63,391 nt of DNA from Bacteroidia bacterium (lineage in GTDB: Bacteria; Bacteroidota; Bacteroidia; 2-12-FULL-35-15), in the NCBI GenBank assembly GCA_020051175.1, contig JAGVJJ010000018.1, positions 1 through 63,391 of the forward strand, written 5' to 3'. This document shows, one piece after another, positions 1 to 8,031 of this stretch (position 1 is its first letter; each line of letters begins with the position of its first letter). The notes below the pieces were generated by a model. It saw only the letters and a list, made by a program, of their open reading frames with translations, searched no databases and was not told the origin of the DNA. A program made the translations under genes and the position numbers.

Positions 1-200
1 AATTCCACCACCTGGGCATCAACAAACGACATTGTTTGCTTGGTAATTCATTTATTTTAAAGACCGCAATGGCACCCCGGTTTCAATCGGGGAGTGTCTC
101 CCAATTTCACCACCTGGGCATCAACAAACGACATTGTTTGTTTGGTAATTCATTATTTAAAGACCGTACTAATCACCCTTATTTCAATCGGGGCTATATA
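1..200. repeat. Two tandem copies of a ~102-bp intergenic repeat
   Basis: Positions 1-102 and 103-about 200 carry the same unit with few differences (one 2-bp deletion in the AT-rich part). Each copy contains the small inverted repeat ACAAAC..GTTTGT and a TTTCAATCGGGG segment; in copy 1 the latter sits in a CCCCG/CGGGG hairpin. No convincing gene overlaps it. The window starts inside the unit, so the array may be longer to the left. Confidence 0.75.
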
Positions 201-206
201 CCCCTC

Positions 207-234
207 AAAAAAAGTCCCTCTCTTTGGGAGAGGG
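207..234 (-). terminator. Terminator-like hairpin downstream of tRNA-Gly
   Basis: Read on the minus strand, CCCTCTC pairs with GAGAGGG around a 5-nt loop and is followed by a run of seven T. It lies 20 bp after the 3' end of the tRNA gene, so it probably ends that transcript. The same CCTCTCCC/GGGAGAGG type of element recurs at 59357-59415, so it is also a dispersed repeat. Confidence 0.6.
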
Positions 235-253
235 ATTTAGGGTGAGGCTTTTT

Positions 254-329
254 TGGAGCGAAAGACGAGGTTCGAACTCGCGACCTCGACCTTGGCAAGG
301 TCGCGCTCTACCAACTGAGCTACTTTCGC
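254..329 (-). tRNA. tRNA-Gly (anticodon GCC)
   Basis: The minus strand folds as a full cloverleaf: acceptor GCGAAAG/CTTTCGC, D-arm AGCTCAGTTGGTAGAGC, anticodon stem CGACC/GGTCG with loop TTGCCAA, and T-arm with GTTCGAA. The anticodon GCC reads glycine codons GGC/GGU. The discriminator base is U and the CCA tail is encoded (254-256). Confidence 0.97.
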
Positions 330-413
330 AATGATTTGGAATGCAAAAGTATGAAAAAAATCAATTCTGCAAACAATTTTTTAAAAAATCATTTTTAAAA
401 AATAAAATTATTG

Positions 414-445
414 TTTGGTGCTCTACCGGGTATTGAGTATATTTA
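414..445 (+). promoter_or_regulatory. Bacteroidota-type promoter for the TerB-like gene
   Basis: TTTG at 414-417 and TATATTTA at 438-445 are 20 bp apart, close to the Bacteroidota -33 TTTG / -7 TANNTTTG consensus (last base differs). The ATG of the next gene is at 455, so the leader would be very short. Confidence 0.5.
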
Positions 446-454
446 GGTTTAAAT

Positions 455-823
455 ATGAATGTACTTATGAAAAAGAACAGGGTAATGGCCGGGTATCATA
501 TGTTGATGATACTTTCGGAGGTGGATGGGGAATTTGCCAAATCTGAAGGTAAAATCATCGTTGATTACTTAAAAAGCGCTTTTCCGTATAAATTGAATTT
601 AGACAGTGAGATGGAGGAGTTGAGTGCTTTACCAAAGGAAGATTATTTTTTGCATTTCAATAATTCAATGAATGATTTTTATGAAGATTCAACGCCCAGA
701 GAACGTAATGCCTTCCTGAAGTATGCTGTTAAAATGGTTAAGGCCGATAAGAAAATAACCCCCGAGGAGAATAAATACCTGAAAGAGCTCTTTTTTGCCT
801 GGGAATCAGAGTACGAGGAATAG
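455..823 (+). CDS. TerB-like (tellurite-resistance B fold) small protein
   Basis: A 122-residue soluble, acidic protein without signal peptide or membrane segment. The pattern of an early helix with EVDGEFAKSEGKII and a late helix with VKADKKITPEENKYLKEL is the pair of acidic D-x-x-(I)-x-x-x-E helices of the TerB/DUF533-like all-helical fold, which in other proteins binds metal ions. TerB-like proteins occur alone or near TerC/TerD, but no such partner is seen here. ATG at 455 is preferred because of the promoter match at 414-445; a second ATG lies five codons downstream. It ends immediately next to the convergent gene at 824. The cellular role is unknown. Confidence 0.7.
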   Translation: MNVLMKKNRVMAGYHMLMILSEVDGEFAKSEGKIIVDYLKSAFPYKLNLDSEMEELSALPKEDYFLHFNNSMNDFYEDSTPRERNAFLKYAVKMVKADKKITPEENKYLKELFFAWESEYEE

Positions 824-1495
824 TTAAGCCTTTTTCTTTATTTCTTTCAATACCGATTTATAGATTTCATTGTAATAAATCAGAAGTTTAAATGCGTATG
901 TCGGAGAATTGAATTTTCCGTTTATTTTCCTGTAGTCAGCAATCATAAACCGGAACCCCGCATCAACACCCAATCCTACCCATTTTATCAATTTGTATTC
1001 AACAGAAATGGCAGGCTCATAAATGAATATAAAGCTTTCGTTTGTGCGTATCTTCTGGCTGTTCTGTAAATACTGGTAATAGGTTTTCCCTGCTCCTATT
1101 TGTAATAGAATGCTCATGTTCCAGTTGCCTGTCTGATAATAAGCATATTCTGCATGGGTTGAGATATAAAACAGTTTTAGTGAGGCAATGGAGCTGTCAG
1201 TAAGCCCGGTAGGTGTATTAAAATATATCTTCTCATCAAAATCTTTTGCAGGTGGGTATAATTGATTATACCCCAATCCGAAATGTAACTTATTGGCAAA
1301 ATCTAATCCCAGTTTGCAGCCGAATATTTTGGCCCTGCTGTTACTGATAAACGAATTGCGTGTGTCGAGCTTACCAAACAGCTGAGGCTTTTGTTGCAGG
1401 CTCAATCGCATTGTGTCCAGTGCCGACTGTGACCGGGCTTCATAAAAGAAGGAGAGTAGAAATAAACAAACATAAAGTCGCAAGTTCACAATCAC
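824..1495 (-). CDS. Secreted beta-rich protein, probable small outer-membrane protein
   Basis: A 223-residue protein starting with a signal peptide (hydrophobic LYVCLFLLSFFYEARSQS). The rest alternates aromatic and polar residues, with stretches such as LHFGLGYNQL, FYISTHAEYAYYQTGNW and VGLGVDAGFRFMI that look like transmembrane beta-strands; the pattern is that of small Bacteroidota outer-membrane beta-barrels. No specific family is recognised. A possible -7 box TACCTTTG is at 1504-1511 on the minus strand. Its stop codon abuts that of the TerB-like gene, so the two converge. Function unknown. Confidence 0.65.
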   Translation of the reverse strand: MIVNLRLYVCLFLLSFFYEARSQSALDTMRLSLQQKPQLFGKLDTRNSFISNSRAKIFGCKLGLDFANKLHFGLGYNQLYPPAKDFDEKIYFNTPTGLTDSSIASLKLFYISTHAEYAYYQTGNWNMSILLQIGAGKTYYQYLQNSQKIRTNESFIFIYEPAISVEYKLIKWVGLGVDAGFRFMIADYRKINGKFNSPTYAFKLLIYYNEIYKSVLKEIKKKA

Positions 1496-1610
1496 GGGTT
1501 TGGCAAAGGTACAGTTGTAAATTACTGTAAAGCTCCTGCAAAAATATGTTTTCTTTATCTATTTTTTTGTTTACGAGCCGTAATATTCAATTCAGAATAA
1601 AAGCGGACGA

Positions 1611-3827
1611 TCAGTTATTAGAAATTTCCTCTCTTACCACCCATACAACGTCATCAGTCAGGAACCGTGCCGATGAATCCGGGTTGAGAATGTGTGTATT
1701 GTTACGTTCAATGCCTAAAATCAAACCGAGGGTTTTCTGGCGGATGCCGGACTCATGTATGGTTTTGCCTATTAATGGGGAATCATTGTTGACAGTAAAT
1801 TTCTGCAACAGCATTTCACTGTGTTTGTTGGGTTGTGGCTCTATTACTGTACCTTCAAGGGTTTTGCCAAAGTGTTCCAGGTGTTCGGCTGTGCTTATTG
1901 CCGAAATGTTGTCGCCAGGAAACAATCTTTCATCCTTACCGGGCATGGGTATTTTAATTTCGCCCCTTTCAATCATTACAATATTGATTTTGAATTTTTT
2001 TCGTAATGCAAGCTGGGTCAATGTTTTTCCGGCAAAGGCCGATTCTGCCGGGATTTCAAATTTTTCGATGTGGATGTTCCAGGGCAATCTTTCATTAAGG
2101 GGTTTGCCTGTTTCAACTTCGCGCGCGTTGAGATTGGTGACAAACCGCTGTTCCATTAAGGTATACAATGTTTTTAAATGCTTTGACGCTGCAAGTATTA
2201 GAATGATGGAAATGGCCATTACCCCAAACAGGGCTGCATGCGTAAGGAAAAGCCTTGAAAAAAGGGTATACAGAAAAAATACTGCCAAAGCAACTCTTAT
2301 TACTTCGCCTGCTATAACCAGCTGTACACGGTACTTCAGTTGCAGCCAGAAGCTATAGCTGGATGAAGGAACAATTTTTTTTATCGCCAGGGCCCAAAGG
2401 AACGGTGCCATCATTGTAATGGTAATAAGGCTTGTGAGCACTACGCTTAAAATATAGTTATCCACTTTGGCGGTCAAGAATGGAAACAGGAAGGTTGTAG
2501 ATAAAAACATGATTGCAATAATTATAATAGAATTGATGCATACAACAGTGGCATACATTCCGAACACTCTACTGAGTCCGCTTTCGCCCCTCGGTTTTAT
2601 AGTACCTATGGTGCTGTGCTCGTTTATCCACTTTGATGGCAATATCTTTTCCAGAATTCTTATGAACGGGTCGGATAGCCTTATAAGGTAAGGTGTTGTG
2701 AAAGTAGTAATTGCCGAAACAGCCACGGCAACAGGATACAGGAAATCGCTTGTTACTTTTAGCGTAAGGCCCAGCGTTGCTATAATAAACGAAAATTCCC
2801 CGATTTGCGATAAGCTCATTCCTGCTTTAATAGCGTGCTTTAAGGGTTGCCTGGATATAAGCGCTCCTGTGGATGTGCTGATGATTTTACCAAATACGGT
2901 AACAAATGAGATGATAACAATGGGTAAGGCATAATCCTTTAACATATTCGGATCAATAAGCATCCCTACTGATACAAAGAAAATAGCACCAAACAGCTCT
3001 TTTACTGAGGAAATGAGCCGTTCAATTTTTTCTGCTGATGTTGTTTCAGCCAATACCGAACCCATTACAAAGGCACCAAGGGCTGCCGAAAAGCCTATCT
3101 TTACAGCTACTGTAACCATGAAGAAACAGAGCGTCAATGATACAATAAGCATTGTTTCATTGTCCATCAGCTTTTGGGTTTTACGTAAAAATGTAGGTAT
3201 AAGAAAGATTCCTGCAAGAAACCACAGAATAAGGAAAAAGCCAAGTTTCACTAACGATAGCATTAGTTCTGTGCTGGCAAACTGCTGGCTTACGGCAAGT
3301 GTTGAAAGCAATACTAACAGTAAAACGGCAACAAGGTCTTCCACTACAAGAACTCCGAAAACCAATCCCGCAAATTTTTGTTTTTTTACTCCCAGCTCAC
3401 CCAAAGCGCGTATGATAATAGTAGTGGAGGAAATAGAGAGTATCCCTCCCAGAAAAATACTGTCGATTTGTGACCAGCCCATCATTTTACCAGTCAAATA
3501 TCCTAATAAAAGCATGGCAACCACTTCAAAGAGTGCTGTGGCTGATGATGCTGCACCAACTTTAACAAGCTTTTTAAAGCTGAATTCGAGTCCCAGGCTG
3601 AAAAGTAAGAAGATAACCCCTATTTCTGCCCATACATGAACTCCGCTTGTATCCGTTACCGTAGGAAGAAGTTTGAAGTTAGGACCTACCAGTGCTCCAG
3701 CCAGAATGTAACCCAGCACAAGTGGCTGCCTTAATTTTTTAAAAATGAGGGTAATGAGTGCGGCTGCACCCAATATGATTGCAAGATCAGTTATTAAACC
3801 CGGAAGCTCCGTCATAAAAAATATCAA
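1611..3827 (-). CDS. CPA2-family cation:proton antiporter with two C-terminal TrkA-C-like domains
   Basis: A 738-residue inner-membrane protein. Residues about 10-390 form the Na+/H+-exchanger domain of the KefB/YbaL group (GYILAGALVGP, ISSTTIIIRALGELG, LVVEDLVAVLLL with the paired acidic residues of the ion site, SQIGEFSFIIATLG). Residues about 415-560 add further hydrophobic segments. The C-terminus holds two TrkA-C/RCK-C-like modules (about 590-660 and 665-735), each with a GKTL/GKTI start and a GD or DD turn near the end. Unlike KefB/KefC and YbaL there is no Rossmann-type TrkA-N NAD-binding domain, so regulation is probably by a small ligand at the RCK-C modules. It likely exchanges K+ or Na+ for H+. 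ATG at 3827 or the ATG four codons in are both possible. Confidence 0.88.
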   Translation of the reverse strand: MIFFMTELPGLITDLAIILGAAALITLIFKKLRQPLVLGYILAGALVGPNFKLLPTVTDTSGVHVWAEIGVIFLLFSLGLEFSFKKLVKVGAASSATALFEVVAMLLLGYLTGKMMGWSQIDSIFLGGILSISSTTIIIRALGELGVKKQKFAGLVFGVLVVEDLVAVLLLVLLSTLAVSQQFASTELMLSLVKLGFFLILWFLAGIFLIPTFLRKTQKLMDNETMLIVSLTLCFFMVTVAVKIGFSAALGAFVMGSVLAETTSAEKIERLISSVKELFGAIFFVSVGMLIDPNMLKDYALPIVIISFVTVFGKIISTSTGALISRQPLKHAIKAGMSLSQIGEFSFIIATLGLTLKVTSDFLYPVAVAVSAITTFTTPYLIRLSDPFIRILEKILPSKWINEHSTIGTIKPRGESGLSRVFGMYATVVCINSIIIIAIMFLSTTFLFPFLTAKVDNYILSVVLTSLITITMMAPFLWALAIKKIVPSSSYSFWLQLKYRVQLVIAGEVIRVALAVFFLYTLFSRLFLTHAALFGVMAISIILILAASKHLKTLYTLMEQRFVTNLNAREVETGKPLNERLPWNIHIEKFEIPAESAFAGKTLTQLALRKKFKINIVMIERGEIKIPMPGKDERLFPGDNISAISTAEHLEHFGKTLEGTVIEPQPNKHSEMLLQKFTVNNDSPLIGKTIHESGIRQKTLGLILGIERNNTHILNPDSSARFLTDDVVWVVREEISNN

Positions 3828-3965
3828 AATAATACAAGCCTAAATAATTGTAATAGCTAGGTGCTACTTATAGGCTATTTAATCATTTGCAATTTTTGCA
3901 TTTATCTTTGTCTCCATCTATCTGATAAAAAACTGTACCTCTTATAAAAAGCATGGCTTAAAAAA

Positions 3966-3988
3966 AAGGCCCCTTGTTCAGGAGCCTT
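3966..3988 (-). terminator. Rho-independent terminator after tatA
   Basis: On the minus strand AAGGCTCC pairs with GGGGCCTT (8 bp, one G-U) around a 7-nt loop and is followed by T-rich sequence (3959-3967). It is about 210 bp beyond the tatA stop. The rest of the 370-bp interval 3828-4197 shows no gene I can support; it contains only a weak 44-codon ORF (3958-4092). Confidence 0.55.
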
Positions 3989-4197
3989 GATGAAATTTTT
4001 ATCCCTTCGTCAGTATTGTCTGCCTCAGGTTCAACGGGTATTTTCTCAGCCCCGAAAGGCACCCCAAAAAATTCAATCTTACTATACAGCATTAAATATC
4101 CATACCATGAAAAATAGCAGGCCAGGTGTGGAAAATAATTCCTGAATTGTGAATTTAGGTGTAAAAGAGAACTGCTGTTGCAGGAAAACAGGTAATA

Positions 4198-4563
4198 CTA
4201 TGCCCCGGTATTGTCAGATGCAGGTTTGGATTCTTCCGTAATGGCTTTGGAAAAGTTATTAGCCTGCCTTTGAATGGTGTTGCTTGCCTTATTGATTTCA
4301 CTTTGCATATCGGAAGTGTGTTTTTCTATCTCTTCCTTCAAACCACTGGTGCTTTTCTGAATTTCATTCTGAATCTGGCTTTTGGCATCATTGATCTCGC
4401 GTATGCCTTTTCCTATACCTTTTGCAAGTCCTGGAAGTTTATCAGAGCCAAAAAGCAGGATAATTACAAGCACAATAATAAATACTTCCCCACCTCCGAG
4501 ATTTAAAAACAGAAATACTGAATTGAACATTGCAATAGCATTTATACCTGCAAAGTTAATCAA
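4198..4563 (-). CDS. tatA: Sec-independent (Tat) translocase subunit TatA/TatE-type
   Basis: A 121-residue protein with the TatA layout: a single N-terminal membrane segment (GGEVFIIVLVIILLFGSDKLPGLAKGIG, with the FG-x-x-KLP hinge), an amphipathic helix (KGIREINDAKSQIQ) and a charged coiled-coil-like tail. TatA oligomers form the protein-conducting element of the twin-arginine pathway. The tail is long for TatA and could equally suit a TatB role; no tatC is in the window. The likely start is the ATG at 4530 (MFNSVF), which places the membrane helix close to the N-terminus. It lies 57 bp downstream of secDF, separated by a terminator hairpin. Confidence 0.88.
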   Translation of the reverse strand: MINFAGINAIAMFNSVFLFLNLGGGEVFIIVLVIILLFGSDKLPGLAKGIGKGIREINDAKSQIQNEIQKSTSGLKEEIEKHTSDMQSEINKASNTIQRQANNFSKAITEESKPASDNTGA

Positions 4564-4568
4564 AAAGA

Positions 4569-4598
4569 AAGCCCGATGTATAGAAAAACATCGGGCTT
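4569..4598 (-). terminator. Rho-independent terminator after secDF
   Basis: A perfect 11-bp stem (AAGCCCGATGT / ACATCGGGCTT) with an 8-nt loop; on the minus strand it is followed by CTTTCTTTTTG. It lies 22 bp past the secDF stop and upstream of tatA. Confidence 0.85.
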
Positions 4599-4620
4599 AA
4601 GAATAATTGTGAATAAAGGA

Positions 4621-7600
4621 CTAGTCTTTTTTTACTCCTTCTTTATCTTTTTCCAGGTCAATTACAATTGGTGTTGCAATGCAGATGGAAGAATATGTTC
4701 CGATAACGATACCGATAAGAAGGGCAAAAGAGAAGCCTCTGATAGTCTCACCACCGAAAACGAAGATAGCAAGCAATACAAAGAAGATAGTCAATGATGT
4801 ATTGATGGTACGGCTAAGTGTGCTGTTCAGCGCGTAGTTGATTACCTTCACTTTCTCACCTTTCTCTAAATCGGACTTGTTACGCTCTGTCAGGTATTCA
4901 CGGATACGGTCAAACACAACCACCGTATCAGTCATGGAATAACTCATAACTGTTAATATAGCCGCAATAAAATCTTGTGTAATCTCAAGTGAGAAAGGCA
5001 ATATTCCGTCAAAAATGATATACACAGAAAGTACAAGCAATACGTCATGGAACAATGCTGCTACCGCACCAATACCATAGGTCCACTTTTTAAATCGGAT
5101 AAAGATGAACACAAACATCACAAGGCAGGATAAAAGCACCGCCCAGATTGCTTTGGCACGGATGTCACGCGATACGGTTTCACCTACTTTTTGAGAGCTC
5201 ATTATTTCATATTTCACATTCAGTGCTTTTAAGCCTTCGTTCAGCTTTTCTTCCACTTTGGCTTCTGCATTCTCACTTCCGTCTGAAATCAGGTAGGTGG
5301 TGGTGATACGCTGCTGTGTAGACTCTCCGTAGGTTTTAACTTCAGGGGCTTCGCCTTCAAAGCTTGCCGTAAGGGCCTTACGAACATCTTCTGTAGGTTT
5401 AAGCTCATCAAAACGAACCACATAAGAGCGGCCTCCTTTGAAATCCACACCCAGGCTAAATCCACCCTTTTGCACATAGGCAATTACTCCAATCACAATA
5501 ATGGAAGCAGAAAGGATATAATACAATTTACGTTTTCCAACGAAATTGATATTGATTTTTCTGAATGCATGCTCCGTGTATTTATTTCCGAAAGGAATGG
5601 CTTTGTTTTTGCTCAACCAGCGGTCAAATACAAGTCGGGTAATAAAAATAGCACAGAACAGGGAAGAAATGATACCGATGATTAGGGTAGTTGCAAACCC
5701 CTGAAGCGGCCCTGTTCCGAATACAAATAAGATAATACCCAACAAGAGTGTAGTAACATGGGAGTCAATTACTGATGACATGGCATGCCTGAACCCTTCT
5801 TTAATGGCAAGGCCCGTAGCTTTACCCGCAATAAGCTCTTCGCGGACACGCTCAAAAATAAGGATGTTGGCATCCACCGACATTGCAATGGTTAACACGA
5901 TACCTGCAATACCAGGTAGTGTTAATACTGCTCCAAACGAAGCCAGGATACCTATAACAAAGAAGTTATTGATAATCATTGCAAGGTCAGCCACCCAGCC
6001 CGCTTTGCTATAATAGAAGCCCATGAACAACAGTACTAATACAATAGCAATAACTGTTGATATAAATCCATTGCTGATGGCTTCCTGTCCAAGTGTAGGA
6101 CCAACAACCGTTTCTTCCACGATGCGTGCCGGAGCAGGTAATTTACCCGCTTTCAGGATGTTTACAAGGTCATCCGCCTCTTCAATGGAGAAATTACCTG
6201 TAATGGAAGATGTGCCTCCGGCTATTTCGCCCTGAACTCTTGGAAAGGAGTATACACTGTTGTCAAGCACAATTGCAATACACTTATCAACATTGGCTTT
6301 TGTTAAACGTTTCCATTCATTTCCTGCTTCAGCGGTCATGCTCATGGAGATGCTAGGGGAGCCGGAACCCTGCATATCAAAAACTTTACGTGCTTCTGTT
6401 ATGATGTCCCCTGAAAGCGCTGCTTTGCCCCTTCCTCTTGAACCGTCAATAGCCACAAGCTGGAAAGTGGTTTCTGCTTCGTCAAAGGCTTTGAACATCC
6501 AGAAGAATTTGGTGTAAGGACGGAAAATAGAACGGATTTTAGGAAGTTTCAGGTAAGCATTAATTTTAGCAGTATCGCTTACTAATGCATAACCAATAAC
6601 TGGTCCATCTGCCAAGGACTGGCCTTTTGAATCCTGGTTGATAGCAGGGGTCAACAACGCAAAAAGCGGATTTTCTTTTCTTGCTCTTGCAATTGTATCT
6701 GCTCTTGTTTCCCCGGATTTTGCAATACTGTCCGGTTTGTTCATGTTAAGCTGTGCATTCAGGGAAGAAGTATCTCCAGAGACTGTTGTTGTTTCTTTTT
6801 TCTCGTCCTTTTTTTCTGTAGCAGTGGCAACAGATGCAGCAGCAGTTGAATCCGGTTTAGCAGTATCTCCTGGAGTTAAAATTTCTTTCAGGCGGGTGTT
6901 TGCTTCAATAAGCAAAGGGTAAACCTCCTTATTTTCATAAGTTTCCCAGAACTCCAGGTTGGCAGTTCCCTGTAAAAGCTTACGAACACGCTCTTTGTCC
7001 GTTACACCTGGTAACTCAATAAGGATACGGCCCGAAGCAGCAAGGCGCTGGATATTCGGTTGTGTTACACCAAATTTGTCAATACGTGCGCGCAATGTAT
7101 TTTCTGCTGTTGCAATCGCATCTTCTACTCTTTCCTGTAAAAATTTCAATACTTCTTCATCAGGTGTGTTAAAGTCGATTTTTCCTTTCAGCTCAATGGT
7201 CTGGAAGTTAAGGGCCAGCTTTGCATTTGGATTGATTTTGCGGTACTCTTCACCAAAAATTGTAACAAAACCACGTTGATCCCTTCTTTGCTTTTCAGTT
7301 GCAATATCCAGTGCTTTTGTAAATGCCGGGTCGTTGCTGTTGTTGGACAGGCCTTTGATAATTTCCGCCACAGAAACCTCAAGGGTAACGTTCATACCGC
7401 CTTTTAAGTCAAGGCCCAGGTTTAGCTGACGTTTTTTTACCTCTTCATAAGTATATGACGTGATAAAGATATCCACCACTGGTTTCTTTTTTAAAGAATC
7501 CAGGTAATAATTTCTCTTTAAATCTTTCTGGTAATTCAGATACGTTGCTGAGTCTGTTTTTGGATCTTTGCTTGCTGCTGCTATCACATCCGGGTTGGAG

Positions 7601-7749
7601 ATATAGTCTTCTGCAAATTTGTCCGCATCTTTTTCTATACCTGCAGCCACCCAGGTAAACATTAAATAATAAGCACAAGCAAGTGCCAGTAAGATTGCAA
7701 ATAACCTGATAATACCTTTGTTTTGCATTGTAGTTTTTGTTGTCAGCAC
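4621..7749 (-). CDS. secDF: Protein translocase subunit SecDF (fused SecD-SecF)
   Basis: A 1042-residue inner-membrane protein that uses proton flow to help pull preproteins out of the SecYEG channel. The SecD half (about 1-700) has a first membrane helix, the LGLDLKGGMNVTLEV motif, a large periplasmic P1 domain with a Ser/Thr/Asp-rich insert (about residues 295-365, low complexity) and five membrane segments with the SVDANILIFERVREE motif. The SecF half (about 730-1040) repeats the layout (SLGVDFKGGRSYVV; YSMTDTVVVFDRIREYL). Fusion and length are normal for Bacteroidota. The likely start is the ATG at 7728 (MQNKGII), as the seven residues before it look like leader sequence. A promoter match lies at 7932-7962. 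Confidence 0.96.
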   Translation of the reverse strand: MLTTKTTMQNKGIIRLFAILLALACAYYLMFTWVAAGIEKDADKFAEDYISNPDVIAAASKDPKTDSATYLNYQKDLKRNYYLDSLKKKPVVDIFITSYTYEEVKKRQLNLGLDLKGGMNVTLEVSVAEIIKGLSNNSNDPAFTKALDIATEKQRRDQRGFVTIFGEEYRKINPNAKLALNFQTIELKGKIDFNTPDEEVLKFLQERVEDAIATAENTLRARIDKFGVTQPNIQRLAASGRILIELPGVTDKERVRKLLQGTANLEFWETYENKEVYPLLIEANTRLKEILTPGDTAKPDSTAAASVATATEKKDEKKETTTVSGDTSSLNAQLNMNKPDSIAKSGETRADTIARARKENPLFALLTPAINQDSKGQSLADGPVIGYALVSDTAKINAYLKLPKIRSIFRPYTKFFWMFKAFDEAETTFQLVAIDGSRGRGKAALSGDIITEARKVFDMQGSGSPSISMSMTAEAGNEWKRLTKANVDKCIAIVLDNSVYSFPRVQGEIAGGTSSITGNFSIEEADDLVNILKAGKLPAPARIVEETVVGPTLGQEAISNGFISTVIAIVLVLLFMGFYYSKAGWVADLAMIINNFFVIGILASFGAVLTLPGIAGIVLTIAMSVDANILIFERVREELIAGKATGLAIKEGFRHAMSSVIDSHVTTLLLGIILFVFGTGPLQGFATTLIIGIISSLFCAIFITRLVFDRWLSKNKAIPFGNKYTEHAFRKININFVGKRKLYYILSASIIVIGVIAYVQKGGFSLGVDFKGGRSYVVRFDELKPTEDVRKALTASFEGEAPEVKTYGESTQQRITTTYLISDGSENAEAKVEEKLNEGLKALNVKYEIMSSQKVGETVSRDIRAKAIWAVLLSCLVMFVFIFIRFKKWTYGIGAVAALFHDVLLVLSVYIIFDGILPFSLEITQDFIAAILTVMSYSMTDTVVVFDRIREYLTERNKSDLEKGEKVKVINYALNSTLSRTINTSLTIFFVLLAIFVFGGETIRGFSFALLIGIVIGTYSSICIATPIVIDLEKDKEGVKKD

Positions 7750-7931
7750 TGTCTTGAATCGTTACAATCAGCGGCAGGCTTTGGGTTTATTTAGTTTAAA
7801 AAATTAAAAAATTCACTTGAAACTTATTCCTGAAAAAAATAGTAGTGCTTCTTTGGTTAACCTATTGATATTCAAATATTTGACATTGAATATACCTCCC
7901 CTAAAGAATACGGGCAACATTTTTTCGGGTG

Positions 7932-7962
7932 CAAATATAGAATAACAATTAATATTTACCAA
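7932..7962 (-). promoter_or_regulatory. Bacteroidota-type promoter for secDF
   Basis: Minus-strand TTG (7960-7962) and TATATTTG (7932-7939) are separated by 20 bp, an exact TANNTTTG match. It would give a leader of roughly 180-200 nt. Nothing else is seen in the 282-bp gap 7750-8031. Confidence 0.6.
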
Positions 7963-8031
7963 TTTAATAATCATTAAGCCCTAAATGGGGCAATTTTTTG
8001 TTTGATTTCACTGCAAAATTAAAAGTGTACT

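Noticed and set aside
1..200. CRISPR array
   Set aside because: The repeated part covers the whole 102-bp unit including the 'spacer', there are only two copies and no cas genes.
1546..2358. 270-codon plus-strand ORF
   Set aside because: It lies fully antisense to the well-supported antiporter gene and shows no domain or signal of its own.
3887..3910. Plus-strand promoter TTG/TATCTTTG
   Set aside because: Spacing is only 13 bp and no plus-strand gene follows within reach.
3958..4092. 44-codon ORF downstream of tatA
   Set aside because: It ends inside the terminator hairpin and has no recognisable features; probably chance.
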